The notes under the pieces: generated by a model
What the model was told of the DNA's origin: nothing
Seen by the model: only the letters and a program-made list of their open reading frames with translations
Database searches by the model: none
Made by a program: the position numbers and the translations under genes
DNA from: Paenibacillus sp. UNC499MF
GTDB taxonomy: Bacteria > Bacillota > Bacilli > Paenibacillales > NBRC-103111
NCBI RefSeq assembly: GCF_900107975.1
Contig: NZ_FNVF01000008.1
Span: 124,001-188,000, forward strand
Reading direction: 5' to 3'
DNA length: 64,000 nucleotides
Shown: positions 8,018 through 17,306 of the stretch, in pieces
How the letters are laid out: each line of letters starts with the position of its first letter
How positions within the stretch are numbered: position 1 is the first letter of the stretch

Positions 8018-8302
8018 CTATTCTTCTTCACGCCGCCAAATATCGTGATATTCCTTGTGCCGCTTGAAAAGGGCATGCGCGTACGAGCAGGCCGGAACGA
8101 CCGTCTTCTTCTCTTCCCTCGCCTGATCGACGACGGCCCGTACCAGCTCCTCGCCCACTTTCTGGCCCCGCAGAGCTTCGGACACGAAAGTATGATCGAT
8201 CACCAGCGACTCACTGCCCAAAGGCTGATACGTGATTTCCGCGACCGCTTCCCCGTTTTCCATTACCGCGTAGCCGTTTGCCTGTTTGACGGTTTCTCTC
8301 AT
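8018..8302 (-). CDS. Small GNAT-like N-acetyltransferase (YjdJ family)
   Basis: The 94-residue protein belongs to the short GNAT-related family typified by YjdJ. It has a central beta hairpin (GEAVAEITYQPLG) and an acetyl-CoA loop region (SEALRGQKVGEELVRAVVDQ). It ends in the family's VVPACSYAHALFKRHKEY segment. The true start is the ATG at 8302, with GGAGGAGG 8 nt upstream. These proteins are thought to be acetyltransferases of unknown substrate. The gene is monocistronic, with a terminator at 7902-7936. Confidence 0.85.
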   Translation of the reverse strand: MRETVKQANGYAVMENGEAVAEITYQPLGSESLVIDHTFVSEALRGQKVGEELVRAVVDQAREEKKTVVPACSYAHALFKRHKEYHDIWRREEE

Positions 8303-8457
8303 GGTATTGGCCTCCTCCTGATCTTTTCTTTTTATTATTAACCATATTTTAGCCTTTCTATTTTCCCGGAAACTCGGCAAACTCAAAATGAGACCGGAAG
8401 GCCGGCCAATTTATCGGACGTTACGGGCCGGTCAGTATTCATTAAGGCGGTGAAATA

Positions 8458-8904
8458 ATGAAAGAAAAACGAGTCCGGGAAATCCGCATAACCGATTATC
8501 CGGCCATTTACTTGTTAAACCGGGACTTCAATCCCGACCTGCATCCCTTTTCGGAACAAAAAGTGAAAGAAAAGATTGAAACTATCACGCGAAAAACAAA
8601 CGATATCGTTTTGGTCTGTGAACAAGAGGAGGAAGTTATCGGATATATCCATGGAAGCCCCTACGAATTGCTTTTTTCCGATTCATTCGTCAATATTCTG
8701 GGGTTTGTCGTGAAGAAAGCGTGCAGAAATCAGGGTACAGGCAGTATGCTGATCGAAAGTCTGGAAACCTGGGGAAAAACCAACGGATTTTCCGGAATCA
8801 AATTATTATCCCATCCGAGCCGGACCAGTGCCCACCGATTCTACGAGCGTCGCGGCTACGCGTTTACAAAGGATCAAAAAAATTTTATAAAAACGTTCGG
8901 CTAA
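8458..8904 (+). CDS. GNAT family N-acetyltransferase
   Basis: The 148-residue GNAT-fold protein has the characteristic strand-loop-helix of acetyl-CoA binding. VNILGFVVKKACRNQGTGS corresponds to motif A (Q/R-x-x-G-x-G/A) and is followed by a helix. HPSRTSAHRFYERRGY is the motif B region with the catalytic-type Tyr. The ribosome binding site AAGGCGGTG lies 5 nt before ATG. It resembles small-molecule or aminoglycoside-type acetyltransferases, but the substrate is unknown. Confidence 0.9.
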   Translation: MKEKRVREIRITDYPAIYLLNRDFNPDLHPFSEQKVKEKIETITRKTNDIVLVCEQEEEVIGYIHGSPYELLFSDSFVNILGFVVKKACRNQGTGSMLIESLETWGKTNGFSGIKLLSHPSRTSAHRFYERRGYAFTKDQKNFIKTFG

Positions 8905-8908
8905 CCGC

Positions 8909-8950
8909 AAAAAAAGCCTTAACCCTCCTGCCGGGTCAAGGCTTTCTTTC
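8909..8950. terminator. Bidirectional terminator between convergent genes
   Basis: AAAGCCTT-a-ACCC pairs with GGGT-c-AAGGCTTT, with A-rich 5' and T-rich 3' flanks. It serves both the acetyltransferase and the convergent DUF4097 gene. Confidence 0.85.
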
Positions 8951-8972
8951 CGTAAATTGTTCGCGGCCTGAA

Positions 8973-9935
8973 TTATTTCACCAGCTGGAAATCGCCGGAG
9001 CCGGTTCTTACTTTGAGCTTCACTTCACCGCTGCCGAATTTCCCTTTCAGTCGGTCTTTCTTATCATTCTTCTCTTCGGAGGAGAAGTTTTCCCAGTCGA
9101 CGCTTCCGTTGCCGCTGCCGCCCTCAAAGTCGACGGCCAGCGATTTGGGCTCCTCGGTCAATTCTATCTTCACGTTGCCGCTGCCGGATTTCAGATCGGC
9201 ATCCCGCAGAATCTCGCCCGCTTCTATCCGGATGTCGCCGGAATGCGTCTCGCCCTGCAAGGAAGCCTTGCCCTGCTTTAATTCGACATTCCCGCTGTGC
9301 CCTTCGAATTTCAGGGAGTTCGCCGCATACTGTTCGGCTCTGATATCGCCGGAGTCCGCTTTAAGCGTTATGGCGTCTCCTTGCACATCGGTCACGGAAA
9401 TAGCGCCGCTGCCGGCATCCGCAGCCAGCTTGTCGGATTTAATCTCCCGGAGTGAGGTATCGCCGCTTCCCGCTTTGGTCTCGACGGAATTTCCTTTCAG
9501 AGATTCCAATTCGATATTACCGCTGCCGGATTGCACACGCACGGAATTCCAGTTTTTCTCGGGGAGCTCGACAATCAACTCCACGTTGACAATCGTTACG
9601 CCCACCCCGATTTCGCTCGGCTCCTCGATTCCGACCGATAGCGTATCGCCTTTGGAATCGACCTTGAGCTGAAATTTCTCAGCCTGCTTTTTGCTGACGC
9701 TGCCGTCCAGGCGTACGTTCACTTGATCGCCCTCGCCTTTGACGATCCGGGCATCGGCGCTTCCTGTCTCTACGATAATATTTTGTAAGGAAGCTCCTTC
9801 CGCCGTTTTCTCCAGATGAATATCCTGCGTCTTGAAAGAAAGTCCGTTCCAGGAGAACACGCCTACCGGATTAAAGTAATACAACAGGGCCAGCACTCCT
9901 ACGCCAATCAACAGAAAACCCATATTTCTTCTCAT
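8973..9935 (-). CDS. DUF4097-family beta-solenoid protein with N-terminal membrane anchor
   Basis: The 320-residue protein opens with MRRNMGFLLIGVGVLALLYYF, one membrane segment. The rest is a repetitive beta-rich domain in which GSG/GSA turns recur about every 20 residues (VQSGSGNIELES, TKAGSGDTSL, ADAGSGAISV, ADSGDIRAE, GHSGNVEL, THSGDIRIE). This is the DUF4097 (putative adhesin) solenoid found in many Bacillota, often beside envelope-stress regulators. It probably faces outward. The start is the ATG at 9935 with GGAGTGG upstream; an in-frame TTG at 9953 is possible. No co-transcribed gene is seen. Confidence 0.85.
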   Translation of the reverse strand: MRRNMGFLLIGVGVLALLYYFNPVGVFSWNGLSFKTQDIHLEKTAEGASLQNIIVETGSADARIVKGEGDQVNVRLDGSVSKKQAEKFQLKVDSKGDTLSVGIEEPSEIGVGVTIVNVELIVELPEKNWNSVRVQSGSGNIELESLKGNSVETKAGSGDTSLREIKSDKLAADAGSGAISVTDVQGDAITLKADSGDIRAEQYAANSLKFEGHSGNVELKQGKASLQGETHSGDIRIEAGEILRDADLKSGSGNVKIELTEEPKSLAVDFEGGSGNGSVDWENFSSEEKNDKKDRLKGKFGSGEVKLKVRTGSGDFQLVK

Positions 9936-10145
9936 GTAATTTTTCCACTCCAATCAACCGACATTGTTCTTGAATTCAGCCGAGCCTTACCTCGCTTTCA
10001 AAGTATATCACCAGATATTGACTGCCCGCATTGGACCTGCGAAGGTAATTCTTCCCCGTCTGAGGTCCAGGGGGAACGGCCGGGCACCAACCTCCCGCTT
10101 TTTCATAAAATGAACAAAAGAGCGTTCGGAAAGGAGCCTGTAAGC

Positions 10146-10556
10146 ATGTACAGTCCCCCCTATCCTCTCCCGTATCCGTCCCATCTCCCCGCCTTGGTGC
10201 TTCCCGTTCAAGGTTGGCCGGCTGGGCCCCTGCCGTTTCCCCGGTTCCCGGAAAATGCCGGATACCCGTCCGCCGATCCGAAGCAATTGATTTCGTCGGC
10301 CGCTTCTTTCCGCAAGCTGCTCGCCGACGGCAATATCGTGCTCGCCCGGCTGTCCGACGAGCCCTTTGCCCTCCGGCTGATGACGGCGGCGCAGGCCGGC
10401 CGCAAGCAGGAGGTCGACCGGCTCATGAAGGGCATCGCCGTTTCATCGGCACTGGCCGCCCGGTACACTCCGAGCGGACTGATCGTGACCGTGACTCCCG
10501 GCGCCCAGGAACTCGCATGCTGCGCCCTTACGATGTCTCTGAAGTGGGGGCAGTAA
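10146..10556 (+). CDS. Hypothetical protein with Pro/Tyr-rich N-terminus
   Basis: I do not recognise this 136-residue protein. The first 45 residues are rich in Pro, Tyr and Gly (MYSPPYPLPYPSHLP), like some spore-coat or surface proteins. The remainder is a compact helical domain (LISSAASFRKLLADGNIVLARLS, MTAAQAGRKQEVDRLM) ending in a hydrophobic, Cys-containing tail. An AAGGAG site lies 9 nt before the ATG, which supports translation and this start. The spore-coat link is inference from composition only. Confidence 0.6.
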   Translation: MYSPPYPLPYPSHLPALVLPVQGWPAGPLPFPRFPENAGYPSADPKQLISSAASFRKLLADGNIVLARLSDEPFALRLMTAAQAGRKQEVDRLMKGIAVSSALAARYTPSGLIVTVTPGAQELACCALTMSLKWGQ

Positions 10557-10804
10557 GGGCGTCAGCGGCATGACGGCAAAGCGGGCACCATGTGGGACGG
10601 CAGCTCCCGGTCCGAGCGGCCACCGATGCTTCAGAACGAACTGCCGCGAAGCGCTGCAAGCTTGCGGACCTGGAGGCCCCTCTCTTGCAGCCCGGACGGC
10701 TTTGCCTCCGGCCTGCCGGCCCGCGGCCACCCAAACGCGGCGCCAAATACTGCGCGCGCCGCCGAACGCGGTGCGAAAACAGCCCGCACCGCTGCGCAAA
10801 CCAA
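10557..10804. other. GC-rich spacer without a supported gene
   Basis: This stretch is strongly GC-rich, similar in composition to 480-720 and 58144-58345. Open frames on both strands have no ribosome binding site and low-complexity Ala/Arg/Pro composition. I call nothing in it. Confidence 0.5.
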
Positions 10805-10835
10805 AAGACCGGAGGAATCATCTCCTCCGGTCCTT
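10805..10835 (-). terminator. Terminator of the SDR epimerase gene
   Basis: A GACCGGAGGA...TCCTCCGGTC stem is followed on the minus strand by TTTTG. Confidence 0.75.
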
Positions 10836-10851
10836 CCATCGGCCGGCGCGC

Positions 10852-11715
10852 TTACTTCCCCTGCGCCAGACTGGTTTTAAACCCTTCGCGCCAGCTCGGG
10901 TACAAGGGCTCCCAGCCGTAATCGCGCCGGGCCTTGGCATTGGACGCTCCGCGTTCGCCCCGGCCTTGGCCCGGCTGGAACTCCGGCTCGGGGGCTCCGA
11001 GCGCCGAAGCGTAAGCGGGCAGCCAGAGCGTGCCCGGGGCCGGCTCGTCGTCCACGATGTTGACCGTCCCCGATGGCCACTCCAGCGCTGCCAGCGCGGC
11101 TCTTGCCGCATCCTCCACGTGGAGGAAGGAGGTGACGCCTTCGGTCGCCCTCACTTCGCGGCCGCGGACCTTATCCGCGACAGCCCCGTCGCGGGCATAC
11201 CAGGTTCCGGGGCCGTACAGCAGCCCGTACCGCAGAATGACGGACTCCGGCATCTCCGCCGCTGCACGTTCCAGTGCGGCTACGCCGTCCACCGTCGTTT
11301 TTCTCGGCTCCGGAGCCTCCAGATCAAGCGGCACATCTTCACCGGCAGGCCCGTCCCCGGGCTCGTACATCCACGAAATGCTCTGGGCAATCATTTTCCC
11401 GGCCCCCGCCTCCCGTGCGGCGTCTACCAAGTTCCGCGTGCCCTGCTTCCTGATCCGGGCGTTCTCTTCCAGATTATAGCCGCTAAGCGCCGTAAGCTGA
11501 TGAATCACGACCTCGGGCTCTGCCCCCCGGAGCTGCGCAATCAGTTCATCCCGGTCAAAGACATCCGCCTCAACCGGTACGGCCCCTTGTGCAAGCACCG
11601 CTTCCTTCCCCGCCTTGCCGCGCACCATGGCGTATACGGTATGCCCTTCCTTTACCAATAGAGGAAGCAAGGATCGCCCGATTACTCCCGTAGCGCCTGC
11701 CACAAAAATTTTCAT
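10852..11715 (-). CDS. NAD(P)-dependent SDR epimerase/dehydratase-like protein
   Basis: The 287-residue atypical/extended short-chain dehydrogenase has an N-terminal Rossmann motif (VAGATGVIGRSLLPLL, GxxGxxG). It has a VIHQLTALSG strand after the second Rossmann half. SWMYEP stands near the usual YxxxK place but lacks the canonical Tyr-x-x-x-Lys, as is common in the NAD-binding 'nucleoside-diphosphate-sugar epimerase' group. It ends with a DYGWEPLYPSWREGF tail typical of that family. The start is the ATG at 11715 with AAGGAG 8 nt upstream. Substrate unknown; cytoplasmic. Confidence 0.85.
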   Translation of the reverse strand: MKIFVAGATGVIGRSLLPLLVKEGHTVYAMVRGKAGKEAVLAQGAVPVEADVFDRDELIAQLRGAEPEVVIHQLTALSGYNLEENARIRKQGTRNLVDAAREAGAGKMIAQSISWMYEPGDGPAGEDVPLDLEAPEPRKTTVDGVAALERAAAEMPESVILRYGLLYGPGTWYARDGAVADKVRGREVRATEGVTSFLHVEDAARAALAALEWPSGTVNIVDDEPAPGTLWLPAYASALGAPEPEFQPGQGRGERGASNAKARRDYGWEPLYPSWREGFKTSLAQGK

Positions 11716-11870
11716 CTCCAGCACTCCTTACGAGTTCCCTGAGCGGGATTCTATTCTCCTGTTAGACAAAGGAAAGAACGTTTTCGTGACAGGCTGAGCC
11801 CTTTTAAGCTAATGAATGATTTAGAAAGCGAAAGCTCGGCGGAACGGCCGCCCTCGCCGTATTTATCCCG

Positions 11871-13490
11871 CTAACTCTTCACCCGGTAAATCCGGGCCTC
11901 GTACGGCTTCAGGTTCCATGAAGAACCGGCCGGACTTTTCACCTCGTAATTCGCAAGAATCAGCTCTTTTTCCGCTGAGGCTATGGATTCCGGCAGCATA
12001 CAAACCGTACTCCCATCCGAAATATTGAGCAGAGTCAGCCATTTCTCACCGTCCAACACGCGCAGGAACGCGTAAATCCGCTCATCCTCTTCAAGCAGAG
12101 GCTCGTAGGTCCCGTAAATCATCACCGGGTTTGCCTTGCGGAGTCGGATCAGCTTCTGATACGTGTAGAAAACCGAATCCGGATCGGCAAGCGCCTGCTC
12201 CACATTGATCTCCCGGAAATTCGGATTCACCTTAATCCAGGGGGTGCCGTCCGTAAACCCGCCGTTGGCCGAACCGTCCCACTGTACGGGAGTGCGGGAA
12301 TTGTCCCGGGCCAGGTGCAGCAGGCTCTCGAAAACTTCCTGCGGATCGCGGCCTTTTTCCACTTCTTCCTTGTACTTGTTCTTTAACGCGATATCGTTAT
12401 AATCCCCGATCGAATCGAACCGTACCCCGGTCATGCCGATTTCTTCCCCCTGGTAGACGTATGGCATTCCCGGAAGGGTGTGAAGCAGCACGGCAAAGCA
12501 TTTGGCCGATTGCACGCGGTACTCCTTGTCGCTGCCGAACCGGGTTACAAGCCGGGTATGGTCGTGGTTGTTCAGGAACTGGGAATTCCAGCCCCGGCCC
12601 CACATGCCGTCGTACCACCTTTTCTGAATACTTTTGAACTTGTCCATCTCCCAGTGAGCCATGTAGTCGCAAACCTCGAAATGGAACAAGGTATTCAGCT
12701 CGCCGCGGTCTTCGCCTACATAAAGCAGCCCGTCCTCCGGCGTGACGAACGGGATTTCCCCGACGGTAAAAATGTCGTAATGTTTCAGAACCCGCTCATG
12801 CATTTCCTGCAAATAATCGTGTATCCCCGGGTTATTTCCCAGATACGAAATATTCTCCGGATGCTCCGCATCGGGAAAACCGGCCTGCTTCGCGAGCAGA
12901 TTAATGACGTCCATCCGGAAGCCGTCGATGCCTTTATCGAGCCAGAAGCGCATCATATCGTAAATTTCTTCGCGCACCTGAGGATTTTCCCAGTTTAGAT
13001 CCGGCTGCTCCGTTGCGAAGGAGTGAAAATAATATTCCTGCGTCCGTTCGTCATATTCCCAGGCTGAAGGCGTAAAGTACGATCTCCAGTTGTTCGCTTC
13101 CTCGCGCCAGATATAATAATCCCGTTTGGGGTTATCTTTGGACGAGCGGGATTCCGTGAACCAGGGATGCTGATCGGATGTGTGGTTGACCACCAGATCC
13201 ATAATCAGCTTCATGCCCCGGCCGTGAACTTCACTGAGCAGCTTCTCGAACGTCTCCATGGTGCCGGCCTTGGCCATCACGGTCCGGTAATCCGATATAT
13301 CGTATCCGTTATCGACATCCGGCGATCCGTAAATCGGATTCAGCCAGATCACATCCGCGCCGAGCTCTTTTATATAATCCAGTTTGCGGATAACGCCTTC
13401 CAAATCCCCGTATCCGTCTCCGTCCGTATCGTAAAAACTTCTCCAGTACACCTGATAGACAACCGCTTCTTTCCACCATGTTTTTTGCAT
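11871..13490 (-). CDS. GH13 alpha-glucosidase (oligo-1,6-glucosidase / MalL type)
   Basis: The 539-residue cytoplasmic enzyme begins WWKEAVVYQVYWRSF, the standard start of subfamily 31 alpha-glucosidases. It has the GH13 conserved regions: DLVVNHTSDQHPWF (region I), GFRMDVINLLAK with the nucleophile Asp (region II), TVGEIPFV with the acid/base Glu (region III), and LNNHDHTRLVTRFG with the transition-state Asp (region IV). It should release glucose from isomaltose- or maltose-type oligosaccharides. The start is the ATG at 13490, behind GAGGAGTG. A cre-like box covers this start codon, so catabolite control is likely. No transporter gene is adjacent. Confidence 0.93.
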   Translation of the reverse strand: MQKTWWKEAVVYQVYWRSFYDTDGDGYGDLEGVIRKLDYIKELGADVIWLNPIYGSPDVDNGYDISDYRTVMAKAGTMETFEKLLSEVHGRGMKLIMDLVVNHTSDQHPWFTESRSSKDNPKRDYYIWREEANNWRSYFTPSAWEYDERTQEYYFHSFATEQPDLNWENPQVREEIYDMMRFWLDKGIDGFRMDVINLLAKQAGFPDAEHPENISYLGNNPGIHDYLQEMHERVLKHYDIFTVGEIPFVTPEDGLLYVGEDRGELNTLFHFEVCDYMAHWEMDKFKSIQKRWYDGMWGRGWNSQFLNNHDHTRLVTRFGSDKEYRVQSAKCFAVLLHTLPGMPYVYQGEEIGMTGVRFDSIGDYNDIALKNKYKEEVEKGRDPQEVFESLLHLARDNSRTPVQWDGSANGGFTDGTPWIKVNPNFREINVEQALADPDSVFYTYQKLIRLRKANPVMIYGTYEPLLEEDERIYAFLRVLDGEKWLTLLNISDGSTVCMLPESIASAEKELILANYEVKSPAGSSWNLKPYEARIYRVKS

Positions 13491-13499
13491 GCGCTTACA
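13486..13499 (-). promoter_or_regulatory. cre-like box overlapping the glucosidase start codon
   Basis: On the minus strand TGTAAGCGCATGCA matches the CcpA consensus TGWAANCGNTNWCA at 12 of 14 positions and overlaps the ATG. Confidence 0.4.
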
Positions 13500-13803
13500 C
13501 TCCTCGCTGTTAAGATCGGTATCCAAATCTACTAATTCGGCACAGGGGCGCTTCTCCCCTTTAAAAGCCGCCCCCGCCAGGCCCCCTGTTCAACACGACA
13601 GCGCCCGGTTTTTTCCGGGTTTATCCTAAAAAAATATATTTGTTCCGTAAAGCGTGACAGACAAGTGAACGACACTGTCAATATTATACCCTCGGTCAAT
13701 AACCTGTGGTTAATTCCCATTCCCTCCTCTTGGACCTTTCTCCCTCTAAGCGGTTCTTCATTGCTTGGAATTGCTAAAATTAGTTAAATTTTATAAAAAA
13801 TGT

Positions 13804-13832
13804 TTGACAGAGCTGTGAACACATTCTATACT
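13804..13832 (+). promoter_or_regulatory. Sigma-A promoter of the neutral protease gene
   Basis: TTGACA at 13804-13809, a 17-nt spacer and TATACT at 13827-13832 form a near-consensus promoter. It lies about 230 nt before the signal-peptide start. Confidence 0.75.
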
Positions 13833-13900
13833 ACAGATATTAAAACAACTTTTCCTACCTGAATACTTGTATATCTAATTTGTCGTTCTTTCCTCGTCCC

Positions 13901-15642
<1,742 letters not shown>

Positions 15643-15739
15643 CCGCGACCCGGTAAGGAGATCAGCGGGCGGCTTAGCCCCAAAGTTTAGTCCGGCGGCA
15701 GCATTTCCGTAAAGTCTGCGTCTGCCGCACGCCGGTCAT

Positions 15740-15786
15740 AAGAAAACCGCAGTCCTCCATCCGGAGACGACTGCGGTTTCTTTTGA
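15740..15786. terminator. Bidirectional terminator
   Basis: AAACCGCAGTC pairs with GACTGCGGTTT around a loop, followed by CTTTTG. It lies between the convergent protease and DUF898-like genes. Confidence 0.85.
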
Positions 15787-15841
15787 TGATGACGGAACCT
15801 GCCCTGCACCGGTCAGACACCGCCCGGCGGACTTGTCCTTT

Positions 15842-16213
15842 TTAACGGAAATAGGTGTGTCTGGTTTTCCACTGCTCCAGCTTGATGCCCGCCCAGAAGA
15901 AATAAATGCCCAGCGTCACAAGGCCGAGCAGGAACCACTTGATCCATGAACCGAAAAGCCCCACTGCCGTTCCTTCGAAACGAAGCCGGCGGCCCTCGAT
16001 AACCGTATGCTCGATCTTCCAGCGGTAAATAATGACGAGGCTCCACGGGTAACAAATACCGGCCGTAATGCCCGTGATGATGGCTCCGAGCAAATACAGG
16101 CCGATGAGTTCCAGCAACCCTCCGTCAAAATAAGATTCGCCGCCCTGCGGCCTCCGGTTGGAATCGAAATCGAAATCCTTCGGGAGCGTTACGTTGATCG
16201 TCGTATTGGACAT
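15842..16213 (-). CDS. DUF898/YjgN-like small membrane protein
   Basis: The 123-residue protein has two or three membrane segments (LIGLYLLGAIITGITAGICYP and WIKWFLLGLVTLGIYFFWAG). Between them is the DUF898 signature IEHTVIEGRRLRFEGTAVGLFGSW, and it ends WKTRHTYFR. It corresponds to about one repeat of YjgN-type proteins. The function is unknown. A GAAGGGAAG site lies upstream of the ATG. It sits 41 nt after the copper-amine-oxidase-N gene on the same strand and may be co-transcribed with it. Confidence 0.75.
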   Translation of the reverse strand: MSNTTINVTLPKDFDFDSNRRPQGGESYFDGGLLELIGLYLLGAIITGITAGICYPWSLVIIYRWKIEHTVIEGRRLRFEGTAVGLFGSWIKWFLLGLVTLGIYFFWAGIKLEQWKTRHTYFR

Positions 16214-16254
16214 GTCTTTAGCGATCTTCCCTTCTTATTCAGCTTAAAAAGGTT

Positions 16255-16995
16255 TTATTTGCCGGACTTCCATTTATCCATCTCGGCCTTGGGAACTTCA
16301 CCCGCAGGAACTTCTCCGATATAAGCTGTAGACGATGGGCCGTAATAGTTAACCGGCAGCTCAAGAATATCGCAGGCGGCTCTCATCGGAACATACGTCG
16401 TTCCGTCATACAGAAACGTACTTGCGGCAATGCGTTCCCCGTGCACCTTCACCTGCACACGATCCAGATAAACGTCTATCATTCCGCTGCCCGGCAAGAG
16501 CGTTCCGGCTGCCCCATCCGCGCTCTCTTCCTGGCTCTGCTTCTCCCACTCGTCGATAACCTCATCGGGTACTTCACCGGCGGGGAGCTGGCCGATATAG
16601 GCGGTCTGGGTCTCCCCGTAGTAATTCACGTCCAATTCGAGCAAATCAGCCAGATCCCGTATGGGCAGATAGGTAGTCCCGTCATACAAAATATTGGGCG
16701 CCACGAAAGCCTGGCCGTTCACCTTGATGTTCATCCGGTTAAACTGGACATCCAGCCGGGCCTGTACGGCATCCCCTCCGGTTTCCTCCGCTCCGCTTTC
16801 TTCTCCGGAACAAACGGGCGTATCCGGAAAATCTTCACAAAAATTTTGACATAACTGATCCCCCGGATCTTCCTCGCAAATTTCGATATAAGCGCTGTGG
16901 GGCAGAAGATAATCTCTTGCCATTGCCGCACCCGAAAAGCTTGCCACGGCCATCATTAAAAGAAGCGCCGCCAGAAAAGACGTTTTTTTCAGCAA
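16255..16995 (-). CDS. Secreted protein with two copper-amine-oxidase N-terminal-like (stalk) repeats
   Basis: The 246-residue protein has a signal peptide (LLKKTSFLAALLLMMAVASFSGAAMA) and a Cys-containing acidic segment (ICEEDPGDQLCQNFCEDFP, four Cys nearby). Two repeats of the Cu_amine_oxidN1-type domain follow (IKVNGQAFVAPNILYDGTTYLPIRDLAD and VKVHGERIAASTFLYDGTTYVPMR), each ending NYYG-TAYIG-PAGEVP. Such repeats are common in Paenibacillus envelope proteins and do not imply amine oxidase activity. The start is a TTG at 16995 with AGGAGG 7 nt upstream. Confidence 0.8.
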   Translation of the reverse strand: MLKKTSFLAALLLMMAVASFSGAAMARDYLLPHSAYIEICEEDPGDQLCQNFCEDFPDTPVCSGEESGAEETGGDAVQARLDVQFNRMNIKVNGQAFVAPNILYDGTTYLPIRDLADLLELDVNYYGETQTAYIGQLPAGEVPDEVIDEWEKQSQEESADGAAGTLLPGSGMIDVYLDRVQVKVHGERIAASTFLYDGTTYVPMRAACDILELPVNYYGPSSTAYIGEVPAGEVPKAEMDKWKSGK

Positions 16996-17241
16996 ATTAA
17001 ATCCTCCTTTTCCATCTAAGCTGCCTTCATTATAAAAGGCAGTCACTCAATATTAGGCATATACTCCTATATTTATCGGCTTTTCCGGCAATGTTTGTGA
17101 GTCATTCGACCTAATTTATTTAAATGTATTTTTATTATAAAAATAGGAAGAATCAATACTTTACCCCTCATGCGGTGTGACAAGCCATGTACAAGGGGCT
17201 TTCCCATGCAAAATTCTCTGCACGCAAAGTTCTTAACACGC

Positions 17242-17276
17242 AAAAAAACCTGCGCAGAAGTTCTGCGCAGGTTTTG
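17242..17276. terminator. Bidirectional terminator after the giant SLH gene
   Basis: AACCTGCGCAGAA pairs with TTCTGCGCAGGTT with no extra loop bases, flanked by A-run and T-run. Confidence 0.9.
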
Positions 17277-17306
17277 AAACCGGGTGCTTCCGCTTGCGTC
17301 CTTGCG

